From contig OZ025795.1 in the NCBI GenBank assembly GCA_964019425.1, positions 934,001 to 998,000 of the forward strand: a stretch of DNA of 64,000 bases, given 5' to 3'. The stretch's first letter is position 1. Each line of letters starts with the position of its first letter. The notes below the pieces were generated by a model that saw nothing but the letters and a program-made list of their open reading frames with translations, was not told where the DNA came from and did no database searches. Shown piece after piece: positions 19,916 to 32,706 of the stretch. The stretch is from Flectonema sp. DT1601. Its lineage: Eukaryota; Euglenozoa; Diplonemea; Diplonemida; Diplonemidae. The translations under genes and the position numbers were made by a program.

Positions 19916-22670
19916 CTGAAAGGAATAGAAATTGCAAGTTGAAACTAGAAAGTAGTAAGAAGCACTCCACAGAGATACATGAAAATTCATCACTTCTGAA
20001 AAAAGGTGAAAAAGAGTTTTTAGGGAAAAAGTTGTACTGAGTGCAATAGAGAGTCATCACAGCTTTTAGCCGGAGATGAAAAATAATAAAATAATAAAAC
20101 ACGTCAAGTGATTTGTGCACGGACCACATGCCAATCTTTCAAACTAATAGGGTAAAAAGAATCGGAGGCTTACGTGCTACAAACCTTTCTTTTTTTTTTG
20201 ACAACGTGTATATCAAAGTGAGGGGGGGAAGGCAAAAAAGGGGGTGAGAAACCATGACGCATCTGTAATTTAAGCAGTCTTCCCGGATGAGTAACAGGTG
20301 TACCCAAAAACAACAAAAATTCACTGTAATCCCTCATTCAACATTGCACATTCACGCTCTCTACTTTTTTTTTTTCTTTTCTTCTTTCTTTCTTTTTTTT
20401 TCTGTTTTTGTTTCTTTTTAATTGACCATCGCACACAAATGAAGTACCGCAAACACTTTTTTTTTTTTAAAAATTTTTTTTTAAAAAGAATATTTTGTTT
20501 CCATTTGGGATATAGTTAAATAATAACAGTGAATTATAACATCGCATAGTTTGATGTAAACAATAAAATCAATGAGCTTTAACATACAGAAACACAGCCG
20601 AAAATAATTAATAAGGAGGAAGAAGAAAAAAGAGGAAAAAAAAAAACACAAAGAACTGGGTAGAGGAGGGAAAGAAAACAAAAAAATCGGCTCAACTCCC
20701 CCCCTCCTGGCGATAACAAAAAGAAAAGCACCCCAGCAATAAGGGGACGGGGTTTTTTTTTTTATTTTGTATTATTCACCAGTGTACGGGGGATTTAAAA
20801 GGACAACCGTTGTCAGAAATCCTTATCACACGAGATGGTATATTGCTGCTACTCGTTACTTTCTAAGTATAAGAAAAGGGACGAACTCATGAGAGTAAAC
20901 AAAGGACAATAATTACACAACTCAGTCTTCATTCGCAAAGAAAACTTCGGGGAAAGTTTGCAAAAAAAAATGGAAAAAAAAACGCACAAGCTGGAGATGT
21001 GGGGGTGAAAACGAAATAAGGATACAAGAGTGGGATAAGGGCTACCCCACTCTTAGAAAAATTTGTGTTGAATAAGTTTGGATTAGTTCTGCAAAACAAA
21101 ACGAGAAAAAGAGAGGGAAAATGTGCAATGTTCCGATGCTGGAACAAAGTGATCGCAACTAGATGTTCACGACCAGGCATGAGCGATCCTCTAAGGGGTT
21201 TTCCCCGCTTTCGGGGCCCAAGAATCAACGCTAAAAGCGAGAATTGCAAACCTATCCAAACTCGCGGCGTCATGAAAAAGGGGGGGGAATTGGAATTGAT
21301 TTTTTTATTTTTTTTACGGAAATAAATTCCGACGTAAAAAAAAAAATTTCTCCTCCTTCAGGGGAAGACGTAAGGTTCTTCTCGCCTTGCAAAACTAACC
21401 CGGGGACGAGAGACACTTTTTTTGGGGAAAACCCCAACATATTTTTTTTTATTTTTTTCCCGTTTGCCCTTTTCGGGTTTTTCAGGTTAATTTTGGAAAA
21501 CTTTTTCTACCAGCACCCCCTTTGAGTTCTTTGCGAATGCGAATCTTGACTTGAATCTTTTTGTTGTTGTCGAAAATAAACGAATTTACCTAAAATACCT
21601 TTTCATTACTGCTCCCAACGCAGGATGAGGAAAAACATCTGTCCGCTAAGAATGTACGGAGGGACATTCCTTTTTTTCTTTTTTTTCGTTCTCCATTCAC
21701 CCTAAACGGGAGATTGGGAGGGGAGTGGGGTTTTTTTTTTTTTATTTTTCCTTCCACGAAGGAAGACACCGTTGCAAGAAGCAAGGCGATTGCAGGAGCA
21801 AGGGGGTAAAGCAAAATAATACCACAACACCGGAATGTCCGGTGTGGCGAATCTGAAAGACCTAACGATGAAAGGCACCTGAGGCTTTTTCAAGCACACA
21901 CAAATTTTAGAAGGAGTGAGGCATGCATAAAACAAAAGGAGAGTGCATCAAATACTTGTCGCGAAGGGTTTTTTTTTTTTTTTTTTTTTCCCTCAAAGCT
22001 TTTCTCAAGTGTATAACACAATAAGAGAAAAAGAGATATAAAAAAAAGAAGGGAAAAAAAAAATGCACATTAGAGCAGGAAGTTGTTATTTTTTTTATTT
22101 TTTATATTTTTTTTAAAAAGGAAACGAGAGATGTCAAATAAATAGGAAAACTTGAGCAGCAATTAAGTTGTAAAGTAAGATAAGAGTCGTCACAGAGTAT
22201 GGGGATATGAATAACAAACGACAAAAGTAAGTAGCTTCCACAAACAATGCTAAACAGCTAAGTTCACGGTAACGAAGAATTATAATCGATACCGTATAGT
22301 TTTATTTTTTTTTTTTTTTTTTTTTTTTTGTTCCACCATCTCCGAAACTCAAGGATCTAAAAAGCTTACTAAATGTGAGTGCGATGTGCGCAAAATGCAG
22401 CACCATCAAGGGCTATTGCCCCCCTACCTTGTGCGCAACCGTCCGGATCGGCCACCAGAGAATTTTTTTTACTACCAAACAAATAAAGAAGAAAAAAGAA
22501 ATTATAATAACACCGTCATTGAATAGGATTATTGAATTTCCTTTCAAGAATCTTTTCTTTTTTTTTTTTTTTTTTTTTTTGATAAATTGCAAATCACTTT
22601 TTTCTATTCCTTTCAAGTTATGAATTTCAGCAAAAACTTTAGGAGGTGACTTCAGGCTCCGGACGCTTAC

Positions 22671-22777
22671 ACACAAGTGACTGGCAATAACACTTAAATG
22701 CAACAGAAAGGCGTACGTGGGGTATAGTGGGTAAAAACTTTGGGAGACAGTTTGCGAGAGCAAAGCTAAATCTTCCT
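22671..22777 (-). CDS. candidate internal exon with hydrophobic segment
   Basis: A 107-nt minus-strand segment between TTCCCTTCACATCTTAG and the donor GT|GTAAGCG. One frame reads EDLALLSQTVSQSFYPLYPT followed by the hydrophobic AFLLHLSVIASHLC. It joins in frame to an upstream piece, FAHKLGGAL, ending at CTAG|GTTCTG. A second frame is also open across the exon, so the reading phase is uncertain. Confidence 0.3.
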
Positions 22778-23931
22778 CTAAGATGTGAAGGGAAAAAAGA
22801 AATACCATTAAAAAGAGATAAACAGAACCTAGGGCTCCTCCCAATTTGTGGGCAAACAGAGAGGATTAGACAGATATTCTGCTACATACTTAGCTAGATA
22901 GAATCGTTATTACAATTCTCCATAGCCTCACCATCTCTTCCTCATTTTTTTTTATTATTATTTTTTTGCTATTGTTGTTATTGTCTTTGCAGTTGCAAGG
23001 CAGTGTAGTAAACGGGAAATAAAACCTCTTTCCCAGTAACTTTCACACTTTTTATATTTACGGAAGAGAGGAGAGTAACATAGAAAACTTCATAGTTTAG
23101 GTAAGAGAAGGTGAATGATGAGTTCTTTTTTTTTTTTTTTTTTTTTTTTTCAATTTCAACACGTAAAGGAAAGTCAAACTCCAAGGCAAGAAGAGGCTTC
23201 AAACCACCTTAATAAAACTGTTGAAAGGGAACAAAAAAAAAAAAAAAAAAAAAAAAGAGGGGAAAATCTCAAAATAAATTCAATTTATGCTACACCCACG
23301 TAATTTGTAAGTGTGTTTTTTTTTTTTTTTTTTTTTTTTCAGTAGGAAACGAAAGTGAAAATTTTTGACGAGTAAGAATAGAGAAAAAATTATATAAAAA
23401 AAGTCCAATTTTAACTACCTCAACAAGTGTGTGCAGTGGTAATGTGATTATGTAACTGAAATAGCTACGTAGATGGAGAGAGAGGCTGACAGCATAAAAG
23501 TACTCTGCTAACATAACATCAAGTTGGGGACATAGCCCAACCCGATTGCACGGCAAGAGAACAAACTTTTAAAATAAAAAAAAAAGAGAAAAAAAAACGC
23601 AAAGAGAATTGGGAAAAAGGAGAGCTAAATGTCAACACCATCACCAACAAATAAAAACCAAGCGGAAATGAATTCCCAAAAAAATGATTAATATTGCTGT
23701 AGAGGTTTTTCACGGAGACATTTTTTGGGTTGCACCGCCAACAAATCCCACAGTTGTTAGTACGATGAGATGTTTATAAAAATGCAAAGTAGAAACAAAC
23801 AAACAGAAAAGGAGAAAACCTTTTTTAGAGAGTCTTCACAACTCAGTTCTCGCGTTCAGTCCACGCAATAAGTAACAATTAAAACAATATAAGTAAATTT
23901 TATTCTTTTTTTTTTTTCCCTTTCATCTTAG

Positions 23932-24015
23932 AATGATCCGAAAGACTACGAAAGGAAACTAAAGAAATTGCACCAAAAAAAGAAAACAACAAAAAGAAAC
24001 GAGGAAACAAAATGA
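23932..24015 (+). CDS. candidate terminal exon, basic C-terminus
   Basis: The plus-strand acceptor TTTTTTTTCCCTTTCATCTTAG is followed by a frame NDPKDYERKLKKLHQKKKTT, then KRNEETK and a TGA. Phase 0, 28 codons. The highly basic, helical tail looks like the end of a nuclear, nucleolar or ribosome-associated protein. Upstream exons were not found. It is one of the better-supported plus-strand pieces. Confidence 0.4.
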   Translation, partial: NDPKDYERKLKKLHQKKKTTKRNEETK

Positions 24016-24245
24016 ATTTGTGAGAAGCGTTCAACAAACACAATACATTCCTGCGCTGACAGGAGGAGATACCAGTAAATCAACAACAACTATCGGTGAT
24101 TTTCTTATCATTGGAAACGAGTTAATCAAATATACAAACAAAGTGATAACGCAACCAAAACACTGGCATTTAATAAATGGAGAGATAATAAATATACTTA
24201 TTTTTTTTTTTTTTTTTTTTTAAATTTCGTTTTTTTTTTTTCAAC

Positions 24246-24278
<33 letters not shown>

Positions 24279-25970
24279 AGATAAAAAAAAAGATGAAAAA
24301 AAAACACGCTATTCGAGATAAATAGCCAAATAAAATACGACGTAGCATAGTGAACAATCCAGATCTTTGAAAAAACTATTCATTTTGATTTTTATCAGTA
24401 CATGTAGAAGTTAATTGAGACTGAGCGTCAGGGGTACAGAAAACATAAACTTTATGATTCCAACCAGGTCTTCAACGAACTACAAGATTTACACAAAAAA
24501 AGAAAACTTTTCGGATAAAATAGAATAAAAAAATTTAAAACCATACTTCTGACTAACTTGGGATAAATTGTTTTTTTTTGTTTGTTTTTTTTTTGCTAAA
24601 CAGTCAGCGGCAGCGTAGTGGATGACTTGGGAGAAATTTTAAAAAAAAAAAAATTAGTAAATGGTAACTCATTCGTTCTACTCAAAAAAAGTTTGGGTGT
24701 ATTGATTGCGTACAAAAAGAAAAAAAAAAAAAAAAGATTTCTTAAATTGAGTTTTTCTTTTTTTAAAACGTACAAGTTCAGTTTTGATTTAAAAAAAAAA
24801 AAAAGAATTGGTGTCTCTACGTGGTTGCGGGACGAAAAAGGATAGGTCCTCTCAGTTTAAAAAGACTTTCAGTATTATTCTCACCCTAAGCACCAGAACC
24901 AGTGTTTTTATGTCACTTGGCAAGCTGTTGTGCAGCGATGTGGGAGGAGAGTTCGTTTAACCAATATCCGGGTGTTTTTTTTTTTTTTTTGTTTTTTTTT
25001 TGTTCTTCTTTTTTTTTTAAAAAATTGGAAGAAAACACATGTTAGTATAGTTCTTCTTTGCTTTTCCTTTATTTTCTTTTTTCATACCAACGTTCCTAGC
25101 CGTTGGAAGGCGTTAGTTGTATGCGAAAAAAAAAAAAAGAAAAGGAAAGGAAAGAAAGAGAAGGGAAACCTAACTTTTAAAAAGAAACATCTATCTTACT
25201 TAAAGCTGCTTTGACAATGCTACTACACTACTGTAGTAAACAAGCCTTGTTCGACATTTCGAGCCACAGGGGATAAATCTCTTGTAATTTACTCAAGAAA
25301 AAATTTAGCAGATGGCTCGTTCAGGCTGCAGAAAACTTGAGCTGACTTAGAGTAAGATGAAACAGAGATGAAAAAAATAGTTTCACCACCAAAGTTCACG
25401 CAATTCAAAAGTTCCATAGTGGAAAAATATAACTAACATGTTCTTTCGCATTTTATTAAAAATAAGTAAGACTTTCTATTATTGCTTGCGCTGTGAGAGC
25501 TAAAAGGGGTCTTTTCAATGCTCCCAATTTCTTTCTGCCCTTTTTGTCGCATAATTGCTTTTGGTTGTGTACGAATTGATTAATATTCGTTGTTAGAGTT
25601 ATATCATTATACATGAAAAGACATAATCTCGATTTTTATTTTATTTTTTTTTTTTTATTTTTGCATGAAGATAATGTTCTTCTTGCTGTTAGTTCAAAAA
25701 AAAAAAAAAAAAGGCCAGCATTAAGTACTTGACTGTACAAGCTGACAGTACCAGAATAATTAGATAAATATTCGCTATTAGAAATACAATGAAATTCTAC
25801 AAAGGGTGTCAGTTCATCTGGATAGTAGGACAATAGTCAGGGAAAGAATGAAATAATTCGCCCATAGCCGGCCGAGATCTGGTAACGCAAAGAAATATAA
25901 TGTAGCCCTCAACTGTTGGAAGTGAGGTTTACCTTGGATATACGGTTACTGTTCATGGGAACGTCTCTAT

Positions 25971-26008
<38 letters not shown>

Positions 26009-26296
26009 AGAAAACAGAAAAAAAGAGAACATAGTAACCTACTCCTTTAACCAGGATGAAAGGCCAGGAATGACAATGAAAAAAGCAAAAAAAAAAAAAA
26101 AAAAAAAAAAACAGTGCTTACTAAATGCACAATACGATTTTTTTTTTTTTTTTGAAAGATACTTGAAATTTATCTTCGACATACTGAGTCACGTTAACGT
26201 TATGTACCCTGGGCATCATGGCACCTGGGTAACTGTAAGTTTTATTATTTCACAGAAGGAAATGCAAGAGATGAAAACACGCAACAAGGAGAACAT

Positions 26297-26600
26297 GAGA
26301 GACAGAAGCAGGTTCCTTTCTCAAACGGGAAGAAGAAAAATATAATGGGAGGTCGAACGTTTGAGTTTTGTAAAACAACTGCATTGTATCATATTAACAT
26401 AAACGATAATTTAACAATCCGTTGACGGTGAACTATGGTGATGCTTAACTCAGCCTTTTGAAGGTAATTCATATACACATTTACCTCAATTCTTTCATCA
26501 TCAGTTCTGGTGTAGAAGTCAGTCAGTCAATTATCAAGACTGAATCACCTCAGTTAGAATACGAGAGACAGAAGCAGGTTCCTTTCTCAAACGGGAAGAA
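26297..26600 (+). repeat. 38-bp direct repeats flanking a dispersed repeat copy
   Basis: Segments 26297-26334 and 26563-26600 are identical over 38 nt (starting GAGAGACAGAAGCAGGTTCC), 266 bp apart. The DNA between them contains a copy of dispersed repeat family A (26380-26515). The arrangement fits a local tandem duplication or duplication accompanying an insertion. 38 bp would be unusually long for a target-site duplication. Confidence 0.8.
26380..26515 (+). repeat. dispersed repeat family A, copy
   Basis: It aligns by eye to 63826-64000 over about 135 nt. Shared blocks include TGAACTATGGTGATGCTTA and TTCATCATCAGTT (there CTCATCATCAGTT). No inverted ends, coding capacity or poly(A) tail are recognised. 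Confidence 0.6.
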
Positions 26601-27908
26601 AAATATAAAATGGGGAGAAAAAAAAAAAGTGAGAAAAGAAATCTCATTTATCATATTTTTTTTTTTTTTTTTTGCAAAAATTATCGCGAGAATAATAATA
26701 AAAAATTTAAAAAAAGAAATTCTCTTCCCTTCACGGTATGTCAACTTATACTCCAAGAGAATAATAAAAATTAAAAAATAAAAATAAAAAACACTTTGCG
26801 AGCACGATTTGTGCGCAACGCTAGAGAGAGCTTTTGCCATGTATAACACGCTACGGCTATTCGCAGTTGTGTGACTAAGAAGAAAAAACAGTCATCTTTA
26901 CTTTTGCAGAACACGTCAGATTGGAAGGTCTCAAGAGGTTATTTTGTTTTGTTTTTTTTGTTGTTGTTTTTCCCCTAAGAATACCCTTTCCTCTCTCTGC
27001 AACAAAAAAAAAAAAACAGGAAAAAAGAATCTGGAACCGAAAAAAGCAAAATTTGAGATGTGACGCAGATTATGATTGTAGTGAAGAACAAAAGCACGCA
27101 TGATTTCTTGTTCGTTTTGCTTGTTTTTTTTTTTTTTAGCGGGATTGTTTCCTACAGGCATTGATGCATAGCTACAGGATCAAGCAAACGAAGTTAACCG
27201 TCTGCATGTTGAACGGCTTCAAAGAAACAGCAGCGAATGTGTATTAAAAAACGATATCTGGATACACTACTTACGTAAAAACCATAGGAAGAATGGCATG
27301 TTTTGATAACTTAAAAAATTAGAGAACGAAAAAAAAAGTCGCACCTCAATGGAAGGGACCTGCCTTTTAAACTTGATTGACATCTGTATTTTGGCTCGAC
27401 TTTTTTTGCAAAGAAAATAAGCCTGTGACATAGAGAGTAGTGTGTTGAGCAACTACAAAAAGAAAAACTAGAACGGGTGGACCAGAGTGAAGAGACATAA
27501 AAAGAAGTGACTACGTCTTGCGCATGCGTTTTCTGTACGCCGAAGGCATCGCATTAATGAAGGAGGTGCTTTTTTGCCCTTTTCAATTAAGTCATTCGTA
27601 CGCTAACCCTGATTGGGGGGTGTTCATCGCTAGTATGCCTTGACTGACTAATGCTTAGTAATTCCTCCTCGGGGAAAATAATAAAGATACTAAAGCCTGG
27701 GAACATACTGCGTAGTTCTAAAAGATCGGGAACAGCAAGGACCACTTGTAGTCTGGATGCTTGCCCTCAAAGAGAAAACTAATTTGTGAGAATTTTTTTT
27801 TTTCCCCCTCCCCTGTTTTGAATCTGTTTAATAATTAAAAAATAAAATAAAAAAAACTTTAAGATTCAAAGATCAAAAGAATAGTAATTCTTCTTAAAGG
27901 AAAAAAAA

Positions 27909-27910
<2 letters not shown>

Positions 27911-27944
<34 letters not shown>
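27911..27944 (+). repeat. (TAA)n microsatellite
   Basis: About eleven TAA/AAT triplets after an A run. Confidence 0.85.
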
Positions 27945-27946
<2 letters not shown>

Positions 27947-28137
27947 TAAGAAGAAAAATATATATAAAAAACTCGTCCTCGCAGTGCAGACGCCAATGTC
28001 AGCTGTTTCCGAGGCTCTGCCAAAGTCTTTCATTCCACGCTAGTTGAGCTACACACACAAAATAAAAATGGGTTGAAAAAAAAAACAATAATTCTGAAAT
28101 TATATTAACGGAAAAAGAAGGGCGATAGAAAGCTTAC

Positions 28138-28263
28138 GCGATACTACGAATAGACAACAGTCAGGTATCGCTGCACTGCCGAAGATTGGCTTTCCATGCA
28201 GGCTTAAGCACAGCAATGAAAGACAAGAAAAAGCAAAAAAGTAATCGATGGCCGTCATAGAGA
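28138..28263 (-). CDS. candidate internal exon
   Basis: The minus-strand segment from an acceptor TCGTATTATTTTAG to the donor CGC|GTAAGCT is open in one frame: SMTAIDYFFAFSCLSLLCLS, then LHGKPIFGSAAIPDCCLFVV and SR. An alternative acceptor, TGTGCTTAAG, would shorten it to 28138-28202. Hydrophobic first half, no family recognised. Confidence 0.3.
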
Positions 28264-29397
28264 CTAAAATAATACGATAATTTGATAATAGAAAAAACGA
28301 AAGAAGAGCTAAGTACAGAATCAAGCCAGAAGACAATTCCTATAAAGGAAAAGGCTCGGACACGAAACGTAAGTTCTTTCTAGCGTGCCGACAACGTAGG
28401 TGCTTAAAAAAAAAAAAAAAAAAAAATCAAAATTATAAACTAAAATTAAATTAAAAAAAAAAAAAAAAAAAGAGGAAAAAAAAGAAAAGCAAAAAAGAAC
28501 CAACATTGTCAATAGCGTTTTCAAATATTTCTTTTTTTTTTGATTTTCCAAAAAGCAGAAATTAGTCATCATGTTTGTTCTTCCCTCTTTTTTTTTTTTT
28601 TTTTTTTTCCTTTTTTTTTTTTTTTTTTTTCTTCTTTTCTCTTTTTTCCTTGACCTTACGGTTGCCAGTAATAGGTAGACAAAAAAAAAGACATAAAAGA
28701 CTTATAAATAATGCAGAAAATGAAACTAAATCACCAACCGAGCATAAAAAATCACCCTCTGCTTAGGATTAAAGGCAAAAAGATGCTCGTGCAAATATGG
28801 TGCATTAATCTTGTATAGGCAAAACATCAGAACATGAGAAATGTATAAATCCTGCCTTCACATAAGGCGGATGTCAGGGGAAAAAAAAAATAAAGCTACT
28901 TTTTTTTAAAAAGTTGACAATAAACAAAAAAAAAAAAAAAAAAAAATACTTCAAAGCAGAACCAGAAAAACGGGAAGGAATTGGGGGGAAAATCTGGAAA
29001 CGTTGTTACAAAACAGAAAAATGAATGAAGACAGTTTTTTAGTTAATCGTGTTCTCATATTTTTGATAGACACGTACTACTTTACATGCGTTATCAGGCA
29101 CTTGTAAAGGGTACCATCCAAACATAAATTAAACCGTTGTGTTTTCCTTAATATTCAATGGAAAAAAAAAGGGGGGAGAATTGTTGCGGTACCGCACCCA
29201 AGTTACAGCTGACTGCAGGGAGGGAAAACACGCGGAACAAAGTAATTACAACCAGAAGAAGGGGGGAAAAAAAAAAGAAAAAAAAAGAGCAAATATACTA
29301 ATAAAAAAACAGTGACCGAACTCACTTGTTTTAGTCGCTTCTTTGCAGCTCTCTTTTGTTTTTTTTCCCCCTGTTCTTCGTTTTTCATATTTTTTTT

Positions 29398-29635
29398 TCA
29401 CTTTGTTACACCCCCACTTGTGTCAACTATAAACCACAAAAGATGGGGCAGCAGCTGGACAAAGGTAAAAAACAGCAAGAAAACAACAACAAATAAGAAA
29501 AAAAGGTAACTGGAAGAAAGATAAAAAAGAAAATAAAACGAAAAGGAAAATGATTTTTTTTTTTTCAAAAAACTGAAAACATTTGCCAACGTTAAATACC
29601 CCCAGCAATATATCCGAAATTTGCGAAGGTTTCAT
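29398..29635 (-). CDS. candidate two-exon end of a gene
   Basis: On the minus strand, a piece at 29600-29635 beginning with ATG (MKPSQISDILLG, donor GG|GTATTT) joins in phase 0 to 29398-29454 (acceptor TTTTTTACCTTTGTCCAG), reading LLPHLLWFIVDTSGGVTK and a stop. The 145-nt intron holds other acceptor-like AGs. The result would be a 30-aa peptide if the ATG is the true start; more likely these are the last exons of a larger gene. Confidence 0.3.
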
Positions 29636-29759
29636 GATGGCCGTATGTTTGCTTTTTTTTTTTTTTTTTTTTTAAACTCACGCCCATAAGATTGTTAACA
29701 GGCAGCGTTCCTTCTTTTTATTTTTTCCCCCCCAGTTCATTAGGGTGACTATGCTGTGA

Positions 29760-29819
29760 CTACTGTCGCGGCAAGTCTATGCCCCTTGAATAACCGAATG
29801 AAACCCTGCGAGCAAGAGT
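29760..29819 (-). CDS. candidate terminal exon
   Basis: A strong minus-strand acceptor TTTTTTTCTTTTCCCTGCAG is followed in phase 0 by TLARRVSFGYSRGIDLPRQ and a stop at 29760-29762. It has balanced composition in an otherwise homopolymer-rich area. No family recognised, upstream exons not found. Confidence 0.35.
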   Translation of the reverse strand, partial: TLARRVSFGYSRGIDLPRQ

Positions 29820-32706
29820 CTGCAGGGAAAAGAAAAAAAGGAGGTAATTTGATATATAAAGCAACTTGAAACTAGTTAAAACTAAAAAAAATAATTTCGG
29901 CCAACTTAGGAAATCACTCCAAAAAAAAAAAAAAAAAAAAAAAATGGTTAATTGCTTAATACACAGCAGCGTACAACAAAAAAACAGGAGGGGTAAACGA
30001 CTAATCAGAGTTTGCGCTTTTCTCCCCCAGCCATCGATTATACTGTAGGTATTTTTTTCATGCCGCTCAGGAAGAGTAAAAACAAGAGCCAGCGTTGCTT
30101 TTTTTTTTCTCTTTTTTTTTTTTTTTCCCATACATAACATGTTTCGGTGTTGGGGTGAAAACAGGCCATGAGTCGCCTTTTCACGTGGGTACTTTGTCGA
30201 CTAAAGACCCTTTAATATAGACGAAGAATAGAAATAATAAAAAATAGAATAAAAAGAAACAAAGGTTAGTTAGCGAAAATCTATGTCCCAAGATACATAG
30301 ATGAAGACCAGTTTTGATCTGCTGAATCATTCGCGTAGGTTACTACAAACCTCGGACGATTAGGCATAGGGGGCAAGAAGTACCTTTTTTTAGGCCTGTT
30401 GTTGACCAGTCCCATGAATGTTTAAATATTAACTTATGTTTCGCAAGAGTGGAGAATGAATTGAAAAAAAAAAAGATCACATTTACCCAGCGTCGGGTCA
30501 TTTTACCGAAATGTTATATTTGTTTTTTTTAAGAATACATTTTATTTTAATATTTTTCTTTTTTTTCATCTTTTTTTTTTTTTTTGTCTTGGAATTGTAT
30601 TGTATGTGTTGCGGTACTTCAATTGTGTGCGTGTCAGGTCCTTTTTTTTTTTTCTTTTTTTGTACTTTGTTTGTTTTTTTTAATTGTCTTTTTTTTTTTT
30701 TTTTTTTGTTCTGTTTTTCATGTCTTTTGCTTTATTTATTAGTATTATAATCCAAGTTTTTCTCCACAATAAAAAAAAGATGGAAAGGGGGAAGCGAAGA
30801 ACGAAGAGGCAAACAAATACAAAAAAAAAAAAAAAAAAAAAAGTTTCCAACCAGCACTCTCCCTGTCCGTAAGCATGTCTATTTTCCCAGAGGGCAACAA
30901 GCGCCTCTGCGTATAGGTACCTATTTTCGAGTCAAAGGAGGAGAGTACTGAGGGGAAAAAAAAGTGGTACTGGATACAGTAGTTTAGTAATTAACTTTTG
31001 CAGCATAGGTACGAACAAGTAAGGTAACAAAGAAACGAGAGAGGAGGGGAAATCAGTTTCCCCTCAAGAGGATAAGGCTTTTGCTAGAGTAGCTTATTGA
31101 TGTTTCTGTTTTCGTCCCCAATTTGGGTGAATAAAAATAGTTTCTTCTGTTTTTGTTTGTTTTTTTTCTTTTTCTGAATCACATCAGAGGGTATCATTTG
31201 TGAGTTGGGGACTTAACAGAAAATATCTGATTGTCGCAATTTCCGAATGCGGGTTTTCGTTTTTTTTTTTTTTTTGTTTTGTTAAATTGATTACGCAGGC
31301 ACAAAGTAAACCCGGAGAGGCATGTTGCTGCCCCTCCCAGTTATCTTTGCAGCCCTAAAAACGTTGGTTGCAAAATTATTATTTTTTTTTTTTTTCTTCG
31401 TTTCCTCCACGTTGTAAAGGCTTTTCTAACCGAAGTTGGGGGACGGGGGAATGAGAATAAAAAAAAAAATAAAAAAAACAGGAGCCTTACCCAACAATTC
31501 TAGCATATATTGCTACGTTTAAAAAAGGATAATATTTAAAAAAAATAAAAAAAAAGGAGGAAAAAAAAAATATATATTCCTAGACACAAGAAATAAGGCA
31601 GAGAACAGAAAACAAAAAATAAAAAATTAAACATCCATTCTTTTTTGGTTGACGATAAGAAAAAACAACAACAAAGAAGAAATAATTAAGAAGAAGAAGA
31701 AGCAAAAAATTAACGAACAAATTTAGACAAATATGAGAAGAACGGCAACCCACGAAAAGAAAGGATCTTAAAAGCAGAAAAACAGGAAACGACTCCAGAC
31801 GCTTAAGCTAACCAATTCCCAACATAAACTTTCTTTTCTTTCTTTTTTTTTTTTTTCATTAGAAGTTGGAGAGGGACTGAAAACCACAACCGCATGGGAG
31901 CATTTTTTATTTTTTTTTTTGGTTTCCCTTAAGCGACAACGGTTGCCATACGCAGGCAAAAAAAAAAAAAAGAATTTGTAGCAAAAAAAAAAAAAAAAAA
32001 AAAAAAAAAGGAACCAGCCGTAGAAACATAAGCGTCTGAAAAAAAAAAAAAAGGAAAAAAAAAAAAGAAGAAAAAAATCTGTTTTCCAAAATTTGTGAGA
32101 AAGGTAGGAAAAGAGCAAGTTGCCTACCAAATCCTATACCACATCTCATAGTTGTTGTTAAATAGTGGTGAAGAAAGTGAGCAAGCTGAGGGTAGATCCT
32201 CAGTGCACATACTAAGATTGCTCATTAGTACAAATATAAATGACAGAGGGGCAATAGAATAACCGATTTCCAACAGGTAAATTGATGCGACGGGGTTACG
32301 GTACCATCCAAAGCATCAGCCAACAAGTTGGGGGAATGTTTCAGATAACTGAAACGGAAAGAAAATAACTTATGTTGCTCAACTTAAAAAATAAATACAC
32401 CACCAAAATACTGGGGAAAAATAACACAAAGAAGTTAGGTCTACAGACAAAACAATGCCGAATAAAAAAGATAATCCTTGTCCTGTAGCTATCCCTTCCT
32501 TATTGTTGTTTTTGTGTTTTTTTTTTTTTTTTGCTTTTTTTTTAAAAACATCAAATCAATCCATGTTTGAAAAGAATTTCTAAAAAAAAAAAAAAAAAAA
32601 AAAACATATTTTTTAAATAATAAAAAAAAAAAAAAAAAAAAACGAAAAAAGGAGGAAAACGAAAGTATCCTTAAAAAAAAGCAAAACGCGTGCTTAATCA
32701 TATTGT

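Larger units (their letters stand above)
16698..32706. other. 16-kb AT-rich stretch with scattered exon-like pieces
   Basis: No long gene. A/T homopolymers are very frequent. Islands of balanced coding-like sequence with splice consensus occur around 18.6-18.9, 19.9, 20.9-21.3, 22.7, 23.9, 28.1 and 29.4-29.8 kb, and the best are listed separately. The stretches 17.1-18.5, 24.2-26.0 and 30.2-32.6 kb hold almost only homopolymers and simple sequence, and I see nothing specific there. Confidence 0.5.

Noticed and set aside
28580-28640. Poly-Phe and poly-Lys frames across the AT-rich stretches
   Set aside because: Translations of A or T runs with no balanced composition.
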